NCBI GenBank assembly: GCA_030670375.1
Contig: DAOVBT010000004.1
Location: 1 to 23,265 of the forward strand
DNA: 23,265 nt
DNA from: Candidatus Aminicenantota bacterium
GTDB taxonomy: Bacteria; Acidobacteriota; Aminicenantia; Aminicenantales; Aminicenantaceae
Reading direction: 5' to 3'
Both the position numbers and the translations under genes were made by a program. A model generated the notes under the pieces. That model made no database searches, was not told where the DNA came from, and saw only the letters and a list, made by a program, of their open reading frames with translations. Position 1 is the stretch's first letter. Every line of letters begins with the position of its first letter. This document shows positions 1 to 7,459 of the stretch, one piece after another.

Positions 1-2
1 TT

Positions 3-104
3 GCTTCCCAAATCTATCCTGATCTCGTGTCCATCGAATATCTTGAGCCCTATCTTGTGCTGGAAGGTCTCAGGATAATCCATGACAGGAATAAGGTGTT
101 ATGA
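3..104 (+). CDS. 3' end of an unidentified gene (partial)
   Basis: The only frame open from the window edge to a stop that joins the next gene gives about 33 residues ending in LRIIHDRNKVL, stopping at TGA 102-104. The stop overlaps the ATG of the next ORF in the ATGA pattern typical of translationally coupled operon genes. That overlap is the main reason for accepting it as coding. The fragment is too short to assign to a family; it is acidic-to-mixed with no membrane segment. It is probably the upstream member of an operon with the 212-aa unknown protein. Confidence 0.55.
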   Translation, partial: ASQIYPDLVSIEYLEPYLVLEGLRIIHDRNKVL

Positions 105-739
105 AGCGTAGTGAAGTGGAAACAAGCCGGTATTTCCAGACTGTTACCCGGATTTTTCTCGAACATCGTGGAGCCCCGTTTTTCCTTTCATCCAAAGAAG
201 TAGACAATATAAAGGTATGGAAAGACATGGACATCCCACTTCAAATTGTACGGGAAGGGATCAAGGATTGTTTTGAGGCCCAAAGGAGAAGGCCCGGTCG
301 CAAAAGCAAAATATCGTCCTTGGCTTTCTGTCACCCGTTTGTGTTGCGTGGTTATGAAGCCTACAAAGAAAGAAAAATCGGCGGCAAAAGAAAATCTTTC
401 CGAAAGGAAGATAAGCAGAGACAATTGAAAAAGGCGGTCGAAGGATTTTTGGCAATCTGCCCTGATAGTCTCCTAGACATACGACAGGTTTTCTCTCGAG
501 TCCTGAATCTGATCTCTCAAGGTACGGATGAGGAGCTTTTTGAGGATCTGGAGAATGAGGTGGAGGCCCTCGTATCAGGGATGGCTTCTGGAGCAGAACG
601 AGAGTTCGTCCGAAAAGAGGTGATGGCTGAATTCGGGAACAGGAATGGGCAGGAACGGGAAAGAATCCAGGATTTGAAACTGATCAAACACATCCGCAAA
701 AAATACGCAATTCCCCACATTTCCCTTTACTATTACTAA
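101..739 (+). CDS. Hypothetical protein, 212 aa, charged and helical
   Basis: The ATG start overlaps the upstream stop (ATGA), and a weak purine-rich AAGG lies about 5 nt ahead. The protein is soluble, with no signal peptide or membrane segment. Residues about 60-105 are strongly basic (RRRPGRKSK, then KERKIGGKRKSFRKEDK), suggesting nucleic-acid contact. The C-terminal half is acidic then mixed, with predicted long helices, and it ends in an aromatic ISLYYY tail. I do not recognise the family. The short opening segment (ETSRYFQTVTRIFLEHRGAP) followed by a basic helix resembles small DNA-binding or replication-accessory proteins, but that is only an impression. Its operon partner is cut off by the window edge. 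A terminator-like hairpin follows at 780-819. Confidence 0.75.
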   Translation: MKRSEVETSRYFQTVTRIFLEHRGAPFFLSSKEVDNIKVWKDMDIPLQIVREGIKDCFEAQRRRPGRKSKISSLAFCHPFVLRGYEAYKERKIGGKRKSFRKEDKQRQLKKAVEGFLAICPDSLLDIRQVFSRVLNLISQGTDEELFEDLENEVEALVSGMASGAEREFVRKEVMAEFGNRNGQERERIQDLKLIKHIRKKYAIPHISLYYY

Positions 740-779
740 TCTTGAACTTATCGATGGAAATATAGAGAATGCATCGGAG

Positions 780-819
780 GATCGGCTTGCCCGGAGGGTA
801 AAAGCTGCCGATTGTTTTT
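780..819 (+). terminator. Terminator-like hairpin before rnr
   Basis: GATCGGC (780-786) can pair with GCCGATT (807-813, one G-T pair), and the next bases are TTGTTTTTT. A small CCC/GGG pairing sits inside the loop. This would end transcription of the 212-aa gene. The same GCTGCCG segment also belongs to the longer inverted repeat 799-810/867-878, so the two folds exclude each other. The stem is short, hence the moderate confidence. Confidence 0.4.
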
Positions 820-895
820 TAGGATCATATTGAAAATTCAGTTTTCATGAATATGAATGAAGAAAGCGGCAGATTTTATGAATAATTCAGGGAGA
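781..895 (+). repeat. Dispersed hairpin repeat, copy A (runs into rnr start)
   Basis: The left flank is GCCCGGAGGGTAAA (789-802) and the right end is TATGAATAATTCAGG (877-891). Between them, arms 799-810 and 867-878 pair over 11 of 12 positions. An inner hairpin, ATATTGAAAA against TTTTC(atg)AATAT, lies at about 828-853. The same left flank occurs at 13836-13849, and a variant occurs at 5125-5138. The same right end occurs at 5241, 6263 (minus) and 14229. The copy covers the proposed start of rnr. Confidence 0.65.
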
Positions 896-2959
896 GAGAT
901 TCTGGACTTGCTTGCTAAGAACAAAGGCGGCATGAGTCTGTCAAGATTGGCCCGAGATCTTCGCATTTCTCCAGAGGAAAAAATCTTGCTCCGCAAGAAC
1001 GTGAGAAAATTGGAAAGCCAAGGACTGATCGTGAAATGGGGGAAGAAATATTTTGTCCGTCCGAGGTCGAATATTGTTCAGGGACGATTCACTTCCTATC
1101 CAAGAGGTTTCGGATTCGTTATACCGGAAGGGGAATACATAGAGGATATCTTTGTGCCGGCACATTCTGCCGGCGGGGCTTTCCATGGAGATTTTGTCGA
1201 AGTCCAATACAGAGAAAGGGGAAAAAAAGGTAAACCCGAAGGTAGGGTTGTCAAGATCCTCCAAAAAGGAAAACAGAGCCTTCTCGGGCTATGTCGCGTG
1301 CAATACGGTCAAGTTTTTTTCCTGGCTTTTGCGGCTGCATCTCCTCAGGAGATACCGATCAATTGTGCGGGGCACCCTGTCCCGAAATCTGGGGATGTGG
1401 TAAGAGTCCATAGAGACACTTTGGTTTTGGAAGAGGTCCTCGGCAGCCCGGATGATCCGGGAGTGGATACAAGGGTTGTCATCGAAAGATATAACCTGGA
1501 GGATGTTTTTTCCGAAGAGGCACGCGAGGAGGCAAAAAAGATCCCCAACACCTTGACCTCTCAGCAGAAAATGGGGAGAGTGGATCACACCGGTTGGCAA
1601 ACGATCACGATTGACGGAGATAATGCAAAGGATTTTGATGATGCTGTCAGCATAAAATTGTTATCTAATCGCAACTATCTCCTCGGTGTACACATTGCCG
1701 ATGTTGCTGAATATGTTGAACCGGAAACAGCCTTGGACAAAGATGCCAAAAATAGAGGAACCAGCGTCTATTTTCCCGACCTGACTCTTCCAATGTTGCC
1801 TGAAAAACTTTCCAATGGGATCTGCAGTTTAAGACCGAGAGAAGAAAAACTCACAATCTCTGTCGTTATGGAGATCGATGGCAGAGGACAAGTCCTGAAT
1901 GTTGATATCCATCCCTCATGGATTCGGACGGTCGAGAGGATGACCTACAATTCTGTGCTGAAGATAGTTGAAGATGAAAATGCGGAACGGAAAAAATTTG
2001 CTCCTCTCGTTCAGGATTTTTTGCACATGAGGGATCTCTCACAGATTTTAAGGGAAAAAAGAACAAACGAGGGAGGTCTGGATTTTGACCTGACCGAACC
2101 GGAGCTCGTGTACAAACAAGGCAGCCTTCAATCCGTGATACCCGTTGAGGCCAACCAGGCCAATCATATCATCGAGGAATTCATGGTCCTGGCAAATGAA
2201 GCCGTGGCCCGGTTTTTATCCTCCCAATCTGTTCCGTTGATATACCGCGTTCATCCTTTGCCATTGCCGGTGGATTTGGATGGTCTCCGGGAGTTATTGT
2301 CGCATTTCAACATAGAACTCCCGAAATCGAAAAGAATAGGTTCGAAAGATCTGCAATCTGCATTGGAGCAAGTCAAGGGAAAAGCGGAAGAAAAGTTTGT
2401 CACGCTCAGAGTGTTAAGAAGCCTCAGGCTTGCTGTATACTCTGATGAGAATTATGGTCATTACAGTTTGGCCAAGGAAGAATACACCCACTTCACATCG
2501 CCGATTCGGAGATATCCGGATCTTATCGTGCACCGCATCTTGAAACTTATTCTTGAAAAACGCAAAATCGGGGGAGAGGAATTAGCTCCGATTGCCCGTC
2601 ATTGTTCCGAGCGAGAAAGGGCCGCAGAGGGAGCCGAGAGAGATTTGGTTGAGTGGAGAATATACCGATTTTTGAAGAAAAAACTCGGGGATGAATTCGA
2701 GGGAATTATCGTTGACTTCACAAAGGCAGGTTTGATCGTGGCGTTGGATGATTATTTTGTCGACGGACTTATTCCTTACAGCGACCTGGGAGGAGATTAT
2801 TTTTATAAAAAAACAGAAAATGTACTCGTCGGAAAAAAGACAGGGAAATCGTTCGAATTGGGAAGCCGGATAAGAATCGTTCTAGTTTCCGTGGATCCGA
2901 TACTCAGGAGAATGAACCTGATGGTTTCTTCTCGAACAGAAAAATCGGGAGTAGATTAA
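857..2959 (+). CDS. rnr: Ribonuclease R (3'-5' exoribonuclease, RNB family)
   Basis: This enzyme degrades structured RNA processively in the 3'-5' direction in the cytoplasm and takes part in mRNA turnover and RNA quality control. At 700 aa it has the family layout. A winged-helix HTH_12 lies at about 13-62. A cold-shock/OB domain follows from about 73 (GRFTSYPRGFGFVIP), with a second OB region after it. The RNB catalytic domain has the metal-binding IDGDNAKDFDDAVSI at about 251-265 and ends near 570. The S1 domain is at about 625-695 (EFEGIIVDFTKAGLIVAL). The start is uncertain: the ATG at 857 has no Shine-Dalgarno, and the first eleven or so codons lie inside repeat copy A. ATG 878 or TTG 908 (behind AGGGAGAG) are alternatives. 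The stop overlaps the next start (TAATG). Confidence 0.93.
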   Translation: MKKAADFMNNSGREILDLLAKNKGGMSLSRLARDLRISPEEKILLRKNVRKLESQGLIVKWGKKYFVRPRSNIVQGRFTSYPRGFGFVIPEGEYIEDIFVPAHSAGGAFHGDFVEVQYRERGKKGKPEGRVVKILQKGKQSLLGLCRVQYGQVFFLAFAAASPQEIPINCAGHPVPKSGDVVRVHRDTLVLEEVLGSPDDPGVDTRVVIERYNLEDVFSEEAREEAKKIPNTLTSQQKMGRVDHTGWQTITIDGDNAKDFDDAVSIKLLSNRNYLLGVHIADVAEYVEPETALDKDAKNRGTSVYFPDLTLPMLPEKLSNGICSLRPREEKLTISVVMEIDGRGQVLNVDIHPSWIRTVERMTYNSVLKIVEDENAERKKFAPLVQDFLHMRDLSQILREKRTNEGGLDFDLTEPELVYKQGSLQSVIPVEANQANHIIEEFMVLANEAVARFLSSQSVPLIYRVHPLPLPVDLDGLRELLSHFNIELPKSKRIGSKDLQSALEQVKGKAEEKFVTLRVLRSLRLAVYSDENYGHYSLAKEEYTHFTSPIRRYPDLIVHRILKLILEKRKIGGEELAPIARHCSERERAAEGAERDLVEWRIYRFLKKKLGDEFEGIIVDFTKAGLIVALDDYFVDGLIPYSDLGGDYFYKKTENVLVGKKTGKSFELGSRIRIVLVSVDPILRRMNLMVSSRTEKSGVD

Positions 2960-4047
2960 TGACGAAAACATCATGTTTTGATGCCGCGGTTGAATTTTGC
3001 GATCGTGTGAAGGAGGATCCGCTTTCGGTTTTGCTGTGCGTGGAGCAAATGACGACCTCTGCCTCCCTTCGTTTAATCGAGGACCAAATAATGGCCGGAA
3101 AAATAATCACATTTGTTCAAGTGCATTCAGCACAACCCCTTTCTTTAAAGTGGAAACAACCCTTCACGATAAAAAGTCCTGACGGCAGGGAAATCTGGGG
3201 AAAGGGGACCGTTCTCGATCCATTCGCCGGAAAATTCATCCGTCGGCAGAAAAAGCGGCGAATACAGTACTTGCAGGATCTCCTCGGGAACGAAAAACAG
3301 ATGCTTCTAGCCATCGTTCAGTTCAAGGGAATCCATGGAGTTCAGGAGAGAGAAATCATCAGCTTTGGCCATCATACCAGGGATTTTCTTTTAGAACTGA
3401 TCCAGGAACTGGAAACAGAAGGTCGGATCAGGGTTCTCGAGTTTTCCCCCTTGTTTATCATCTCCCAGACAGGCATCGCGTTTCTCTGTGAAAAGATCCT
3501 GAGCTTTTTGGGACAATTTCATGAAAAACATCCTGGGGATGTGGGGATACAAAAGGAAAAGCTCCAGAAACGGTATGATGTGCATTCTCGCATTTTGACC
3601 CTTGCCTTGAAACATCTCACCCAGGACGGCCAAATCAAAGATTTGGATGACCAGGTGGCGCTTTCTTCCTTTGAAATGGCCTTGTTACCCGAAGAGGAAA
3701 AAATCCTCGATCGAATGGAAGAAATGTATCTCAATGACAAATTCCAGTCCGTTTCCTTGGATGAGTTGCAGCGGTCCTTTCGTCTCTCGTCCAAACGATT
3801 GCATAAAATGCTCACTCTTCTCACCGAGAGGAAAAAGATCGTTCTTGGAAGGGATGGGTTTATCCTTCATTCCCGTTGGCTTGATGAAGTCATCCAAAAA
3901 GTCCGGAATTCCGGGAAGAGAGAACTGACGGTTACAGAATTCAAAGAGATGACCGGATTGACAAGAAAATATGCCATCCCCCTCCTGGAGCTTCTTGATC
4001 AGATGGGAATTACTCGCCGACGAGGATCCACCCGCAAAATCCTTTAA
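2959..4047 (+). CDS. Stand-alone SelB C-terminal half (domain III plus winged helices), no GTPase
   Basis: The 362-aa ORF aligns by eye with the C-terminal part of selenocysteine elongation factor SelB. Residues about 60-95 match the end of the EF-Tu-like domain III (QPFTIKSPDG..GKGTVLDPFAGKFIRR; in SelB typically RFVLR...TIGGGVVLDP). About 100 residues further on come tandem winged helices. The last (about 321-362) has the SelB-specific LTVTEFKEMTGLTRKYAIPL and ends GITRRRGSTRKIL. In full SelB these modules bind the SECIS RNA hairpin. The GTPase domain I and domain II are absent, and no G1-G4 motifs occur upstream in any frame because rnr fills that space. The reading frame is intact, and it overlaps the rnr stop by one base (TAATG), so it is translationally coupled. 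A role as an RNA-binding partner is inference; a decayed or split SelB is the alternative. Confidence 0.85.
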   Translation: MTKTSCFDAAVEFCDRVKEDPLSVLLCVEQMTTSASLRLIEDQIMAGKIITFVQVHSAQPLSLKWKQPFTIKSPDGREIWGKGTVLDPFAGKFIRRQKKRRIQYLQDLLGNEKQMLLAIVQFKGIHGVQEREIISFGHHTRDFLLELIQELETEGRIRVLEFSPLFIISQTGIAFLCEKILSFLGQFHEKHPGDVGIQKEKLQKRYDVHSRILTLALKHLTQDGQIKDLDDQVALSSFEMALLPEEEKILDRMEEMYLNDKFQSVSLDELQRSFRLSSKRLHKMLTLLTERKKIVLGRDGFILHSRWLDEVIQKVRNSGKRELTVTEFKEMTGLTRKYAIPLLELLDQMGITRRRGSTRKIL

Positions 4048-4058
4048 ACTGAATTATT

Positions 4059-5093
4059 TTATCGGAGGAGGAAGCCATAGGCAAGAGGATCTTCCGGATC
4101 GATAAGCAATTCGTTTCGAGCGACGATATGGGCGCTCCCTGAGATTTCAGGAATAACGGCTTCATACGGTCCGTAGGAGAGAGTTTCTGCAACCTTGCCC
4201 CTGAAGCATGTCCCCAGGATGCTTTCCACAACAAAGCTTTGGTTTGGGCCGATCTCTTTTCTGGCATAATGCAGAGCAGCGCGGGCGCTCACGCCTGTTC
4301 CTGTCGGACTGCGATCCAGCTCACCTTCAGCGAAAACGCAGACATTCCGGCTATGATTTTGAGCATTTTGCGGCGGTCCGATGAAAATAGTTCCGTACAG
4401 GAAACTCAGATCTTCCTCGAAAGGATGACAGGGTGGCGCATTTTCCGTCACGGCTTTTTTTATCCGTTTTCCCAAGTCTATGATCTTTGATGATTCTTCG
4501 GGGATAAGCTGGAGCTCCAATTCCGAGGCTTGACAGAATGCATAAAAGGCTCCACCGAAGGCGAGGTCATATTTGACAATCCCAACGTCCGGCACTGCCA
4601 CAGATTGATCGAGTGCCAGGGCAAAAGACGGGACATTCTGGAAGGTCACTTCCTTGACTCGGTTCTTATGAATGTGAGCTTGTGCTCTCACTCGTCCGGC
4701 TGGCGTGTCGATTTCGATAACCGGTTTATCTCCTTCAGCTTGTATCAAACCTGTGTCGAAAGCCACAGTCGTCAGGCCTATGATGCCATGGCCGCACATG
4801 GTGCTGAAACCCTCGTTATGGAGGAAGAGCACACCTATGGTTCCATCTTCAGTCGTGGGTTCGGTGAGGATGCAGGCATACATATCGGCATGACCTCGAG
4901 GTTCCCAGATGATGGCCTTTCGAAGATGATCTAGATTCTCCTGAGCATACCGCCGCTTTTCCAGGATGGTGGAACCAGGAATCTTGGGGATGCCCCCTGT
5001 GATGACCCGCAACGGCTCGCCGGCTGTGTGAGCGTCAATGGTTTTTACCGCAGTCCATTCCGGAGGAGGATTCCAATCCATCTCTTTTGCCAT
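4059..5093 (-). CDS. trans-3-hydroxy-L-proline dehydratase (proline racemase superfamily)
   Basis: At 344 aa this is a clear proline-racemase-fold protein. It keeps the first catalytic cysteine (C100 in STMCGHGIIGLTT). The second catalytic position is Thr264 in DRSPTGTGVSA, where racemases and 4-hydroxyproline epimerases have Cys. Cys/Thr is the signature of trans-3-hydroxy-L-proline dehydratase (EC 4.2.1.77), which yields pyrroline-2-carboxylate. The start is ATG 5093 with AGGAG 7 nt before it. It is the last gene of the minus-strand run and follows a reductase that could use its product. The 165-nt gap upstream is filled by repeat copy B, which may partially insulate it. It converges on the SelB-like gene with only 11 bp between stops. 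Confidence 0.88.
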   Translation of the reverse strand: MAKEMDWNPPPEWTAVKTIDAHTAGEPLRVITGGIPKIPGSTILEKRRYAQENLDHLRKAIIWEPRGHADMYACILTEPTTEDGTIGVLFLHNEGFSTMCGHGIIGLTTVAFDTGLIQAEGDKPVIEIDTPAGRVRAQAHIHKNRVKEVTFQNVPSFALALDQSVAVPDVGIVKYDLAFGGAFYAFCQASELELQLIPEESSKIIDLGKRIKKAVTENAPPCHPFEEDLSFLYGTIFIGPPQNAQNHSRNVCVFAEGELDRSPTGTGVSARAALHYARKEIGPNQSFVVESILGTCFRGKVAETLSYGPYEAVIPEISGSAHIVARNELLIDPEDPLAYGFLLR

Positions 5094-5120
5094 GACTTCA
5101 CTCCTGTTCTGATTTTTTTT

Positions 5121-5256
5121 AATAGCCCAAAGGGTAAAAAATGCCGATGAATATAAAAAGATTCTTTTTGAGAAGTTTTTTCAGCAATGCCAGGATAAAT
5201 TCCTGATATTGCTGAAGTGAAAACAGCATCGGCATTTTTTATGAATAGTTCAGGAT
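5121..5256 (+). repeat. Dispersed hairpin repeat, copy B (nested inverted repeats)
   Basis: Outer arms 5134..5148 and 5227..5241 (TAAAAAATGCCGATG and its exact complement) pair over 15 bp. An inner stem, TTCAGCAATGCCAGGA (5180-5195) with TCCTGATATTGCTGAA (5201-5216), pairs over 14 of 16 positions around a 5-nt loop. The left flank AGCCCAAAGGGTAAA and right end TATGAATAGTTCAGG match copy A. The arms end in A/T runs in both directions, so it could act as a bidirectional terminator or mRNA-end stabiliser between the reductase and dehydratase genes. Confidence 0.75.
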
Positions 5257-5258
5257 AG

Positions 5259-6251
5259 TTATAACTCAAGATCCGTTCCCAATCGGAGGTCATCGGCTCG
5301 CTGGAGAGCCAATTTCGCCACCGCCACATCCTGTATGGCTAATCCGACGGATTTGAAGAAAGTGATGTCTTCCTCAGATTCCCTTATGGTTAGGAGACCT
5401 GAAGCCACATGACCGAGTTCTCCTCGAATATGGGATTGGCTTATCAAGCCTTTTCTTAACGGGATAATAATATCCCCTGCTTCTTCGAGACTGGCCGTGA
5501 TGGAATCGACGACAATCCTGGCGCGCAAAACTGTTTTTTCGGGCATTTCCTGCATTTTGGGAGTGTAGGATCCAACCCCATTGATATGCACGCCTGATTT
5601 TAGGTGTGCGTCTTCGAATACGGGGACGGAAGATGTTGTGGCCACACAGATCACGTCTGCCTCGGACACAGCCTTCTCGGGGGAAGCTACAGCGGAAATG
5701 TCGCCAGGGATAGGCTTCCCCCAATTTTGCATCTCTTCTGCAAAAGCTTTGGCAACCTGGGGACTTTTATCGTAGACCAAAACTTTATGGATATCCCGCA
5801 CACAACAGATGGCTTCCAGTTGTGTCCGCCCTTGAATGCCCGCTCCGATGATGGCTGCCGTTCTTGCTCCTTTACGAGCGAGTAAATCGGTGGCAACTCC
5901 TGAGACAGCACCAGTGCGGAGTGCTGTCAGGTAGATTCCGTCCATCATGGCGGTGGGCTGCCCTGTTTTTGCATCACAGATGATCACGATGGCATGGATG
6001 GTCGGACGGTTGTTCTTGACGTTTTGCGGAAAAACCGAGACGATTTTTGCCCCCAGGGATCCTAAATTGGGAAGGTAGGCTGGCATGAATAATGTCATTC
6101 CCTGGTGTTCTTTAACGGGGACTTGTGTTCGAAGGGGAAGGATGACTTCTTTTTGGGCATGCGAAATGAAGGCCTGTTTGACCACATCGATAGCTTGGGG
6201 CATGGTCACAGATTGCTGAACATCGTTTCGGGACAGGATTTTGATATTCAT
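5259..6251 (-). CDS. Ornithine cyclodeaminase/mu-crystallin family; probable pyrroline-2-carboxylate reductase
   Basis: This 330-aa protein has an NAD(P)-binding fold with GAGIQG at 136-141, the family lysine K70 (LGAKIVSVFP) and R112 (ALRTGAVSG). True ornithine cyclodeaminases carry a catalytic Asp in a GGDCPGKTE-like segment. Here the equivalent is GVGSYTPKMQE (225-235) with no Asp, as in ketimine/pyrroline-2-carboxylate reductases. Because it sits directly before a trans-3-hydroxyproline dehydratase, I infer that it reduces pyrroline-2-carboxylate to L-proline. The operon also makes ornithine through OTC, so ornithine cyclodeaminase activity cannot be fully excluded. ATG 6251 is preceded by GGAGGG, and repeat-box copy E lies just upstream of that site. 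Confidence 0.85.
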   Translation of the reverse strand: MNIKILSRNDVQQSVTMPQAIDVVKQAFISHAQKEVILPLRTQVPVKEHQGMTLFMPAYLPNLGSLGAKIVSVFPQNVKNNRPTIHAIVIICDAKTGQPTAMMDGIYLTALRTGAVSGVATDLLARKGARTAAIIGAGIQGRTQLEAICCVRDIHKVLVYDKSPQVAKAFAEEMQNWGKPIPGDISAVASPEKAVSEADVICVATTSSVPVFEDAHLKSGVHINGVGSYTPKMQEMPEKTVLRARIVVDSITASLEEAGDIIIPLRKGLISQSHIRGELGHVASGLLTIRESEEDITFFKSVGLAIQDVAVAKLALQRADDLRLGTDLEL

Positions 6252-6262
6252 GATCCCTCCTA

Positions 6263-6283
6263 TAACCTGAATTATTCAAAAAA
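6263..6283 (-). repeat. Repeat right-end box, copy E, in the leader of the reductase gene
   Basis: Read on the minus strand this is a T-run followed by TGAATAATTCAGGTTA, ending directly before the TAGGAGGG ribosome binding site of the 6251 gene. It matches the right ends of copies A, B and D. No matching left arm is evident in the short gap to the upstream gene, so this is a half-element. Confidence 0.6.
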
Positions 6284-6297
6284 ACAATGCTTTTGCT

Positions 6298-7446
6298 TCA
6301 AACGGTGATCAATTCGGTTGTTTTTTTGCACTTTTTGAATCGGTCGTAGCTAAACGGGCTGAGGTTGAAACTGGTAGTTCCGTCCAGGATGAGTTCGCTT
6401 AAGATCCGTCCTACGGCAGGCCCATGTTGGAAGCCATGCCCAGAAAATCCCGTGGCGCAGAAAAATCCTATGATTCCAGTTATCTCTCCTATGATTGGGT
6501 TTTCATCCGGTGTCATGGCATAAAGTCCTCCCCAGCCGCGAAGAATTTCCGCCTGTTCCAACACGGGAACTCTTTCCAACGCTGCCGCTGTCACTCGTTC
6601 CATAAAACCGCGGTCCACGTGCGTGTGAAAACTCGGTGGTTCGTCAAGATCGGTCATGCCCATCAAAATTCCCGGTGCATACCCTCGGATATAGAATTGG
6701 GTGTCCTGATCGATGATCATCGGAACAGGTCGGGGGATGGCGTCAAAAGCTTTTGTGATGAACACTTGACGTCTGTATGGTTGCACAGGCAGATCGATTC
6801 CGGCCATTCTGGCTATCTCTCCTCCCCACGCCCCGGCCGCGTTTACGATGATCTTGGAAGAAATAAAGCCTTGGGAGGTTTCGACACCTTTGATCCGACC
6901 GTTTTCCAAACGAATGTCCGTAACCTCTGTCCTTTCAGATATGGAAATTCCCATTTTTCTGGTTTTGTTGGCGATGGCCATGGTCACGTCATAGGGATCG
7001 ACATACCCGTCTTCCGGTCCGAATATTCCGCCTTTCAAGTTTTCCACCTCGAGATATGGCCAGCGGTGTTTAACCTCTTCGGGCGACAGGACTTCGACGG
7101 GAACCCCATATCGGCGTTGGATTTTGACACATTCGCCAAAAGTTTCCCACGTTGAATGTTCCTTGGTTAGAAAAAGATATCCTGTCTGGTGAAAATCGAT
7201 TTTTGTGTGAAATTCCTTCTCGAAATACCGAAACTGACGAATGGTCTCTTGGGACAAAAGAATGTTGGCCGGATGGGAAAATTGTTGGCGGATTCCTCCC
7301 ACACACAGTCCGGTGGAGGCCTGAGCCAAGAGATCTCTTTCTAAAAGAAAAACATCTCTTTGGCCGCGTTTTGCAAGGAAATAGGCGGTGGAGACACCCA
7401 TGATTCCGCCACCGATGATTATAATTTTGGGGTCAAACCTTGACAT
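6298..7446 (-). CDS. FAD-dependent amine/imino-acid oxidoreductase (DAO family)
   Basis: At 382 aa it has the size and layout of sarcosine oxidase beta, D-amino-acid dehydrogenase or the proline/hydroxyproline dehydrogenase beta subunit. The FAD dinucleotide motif IIIIGGGIMGVSTAY is at residues 8-22. The substrate-domain motifs are VNAAGAWGGEIARMAGI (about 200-216), and the C-terminal FAD contact is CATGFSGHGFQHGPAVG. There is no signal peptide. It oxidises a C-N bond with transfer to FAD. The substrate cannot be read from the sequence; operon context suggests proline or a hydroxyproline-derived imino acid. ATG 7446 lacks a clear Shine-Dalgarno and lies 13 nt after the preceding stop, so translation may be coupled. 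No partner subunits (alpha, gamma or ferredoxin-like) are in the window. Confidence 0.85.
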   Translation of the reverse strand: MSRFDPKIIIIGGGIMGVSTAYFLAKRGQRDVFLLERDLLAQASTGLCVGGIRQQFSHPANILLSQETIRQFRYFEKEFHTKIDFHQTGYLFLTKEHSTWETFGECVKIQRRYGVPVEVLSPEEVKHRWPYLEVENLKGGIFGPEDGYVDPYDVTMAIANKTRKMGISISERTEVTDIRLENGRIKGVETSQGFISSKIIVNAAGAWGGEIARMAGIDLPVQPYRRQVFITKAFDAIPRPVPMIIDQDTQFYIRGYAPGILMGMTDLDEPPSFHTHVDRGFMERVTAAALERVPVLEQAEILRGWGGLYAMTPDENPIIGEITGIIGFFCATGFSGHGFQHGPAVGRILSELILDGTTSFNLSPFSYDRFKKCKKTTELITV

Positions 7447-7459
7447 TGGACAAGGCGCT

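Noticed and set aside
2959..4047. A full-length SelB interrupted by a frameshift
   Set aside because: The upstream sequence is the undamaged RNase R gene through to its S1 domain. No GTPase motifs are found in any frame, so there is no hidden N-terminal half here.
4046..4064. A further repeat-box copy (on the minus strand CCGATAAAATAATTCAG) between converging genes
   Set aside because: It lacks several box positions and overlaps the end of the dehydratase gene, so chance similarity is likely. It also lacks a stem suited to a terminator.
6424..7155. 243-codon plus-strand frame
   Set aside because: It is antisense to the flavoenzyme with conserved FAD motifs. It has no SD and no protein-like pattern.
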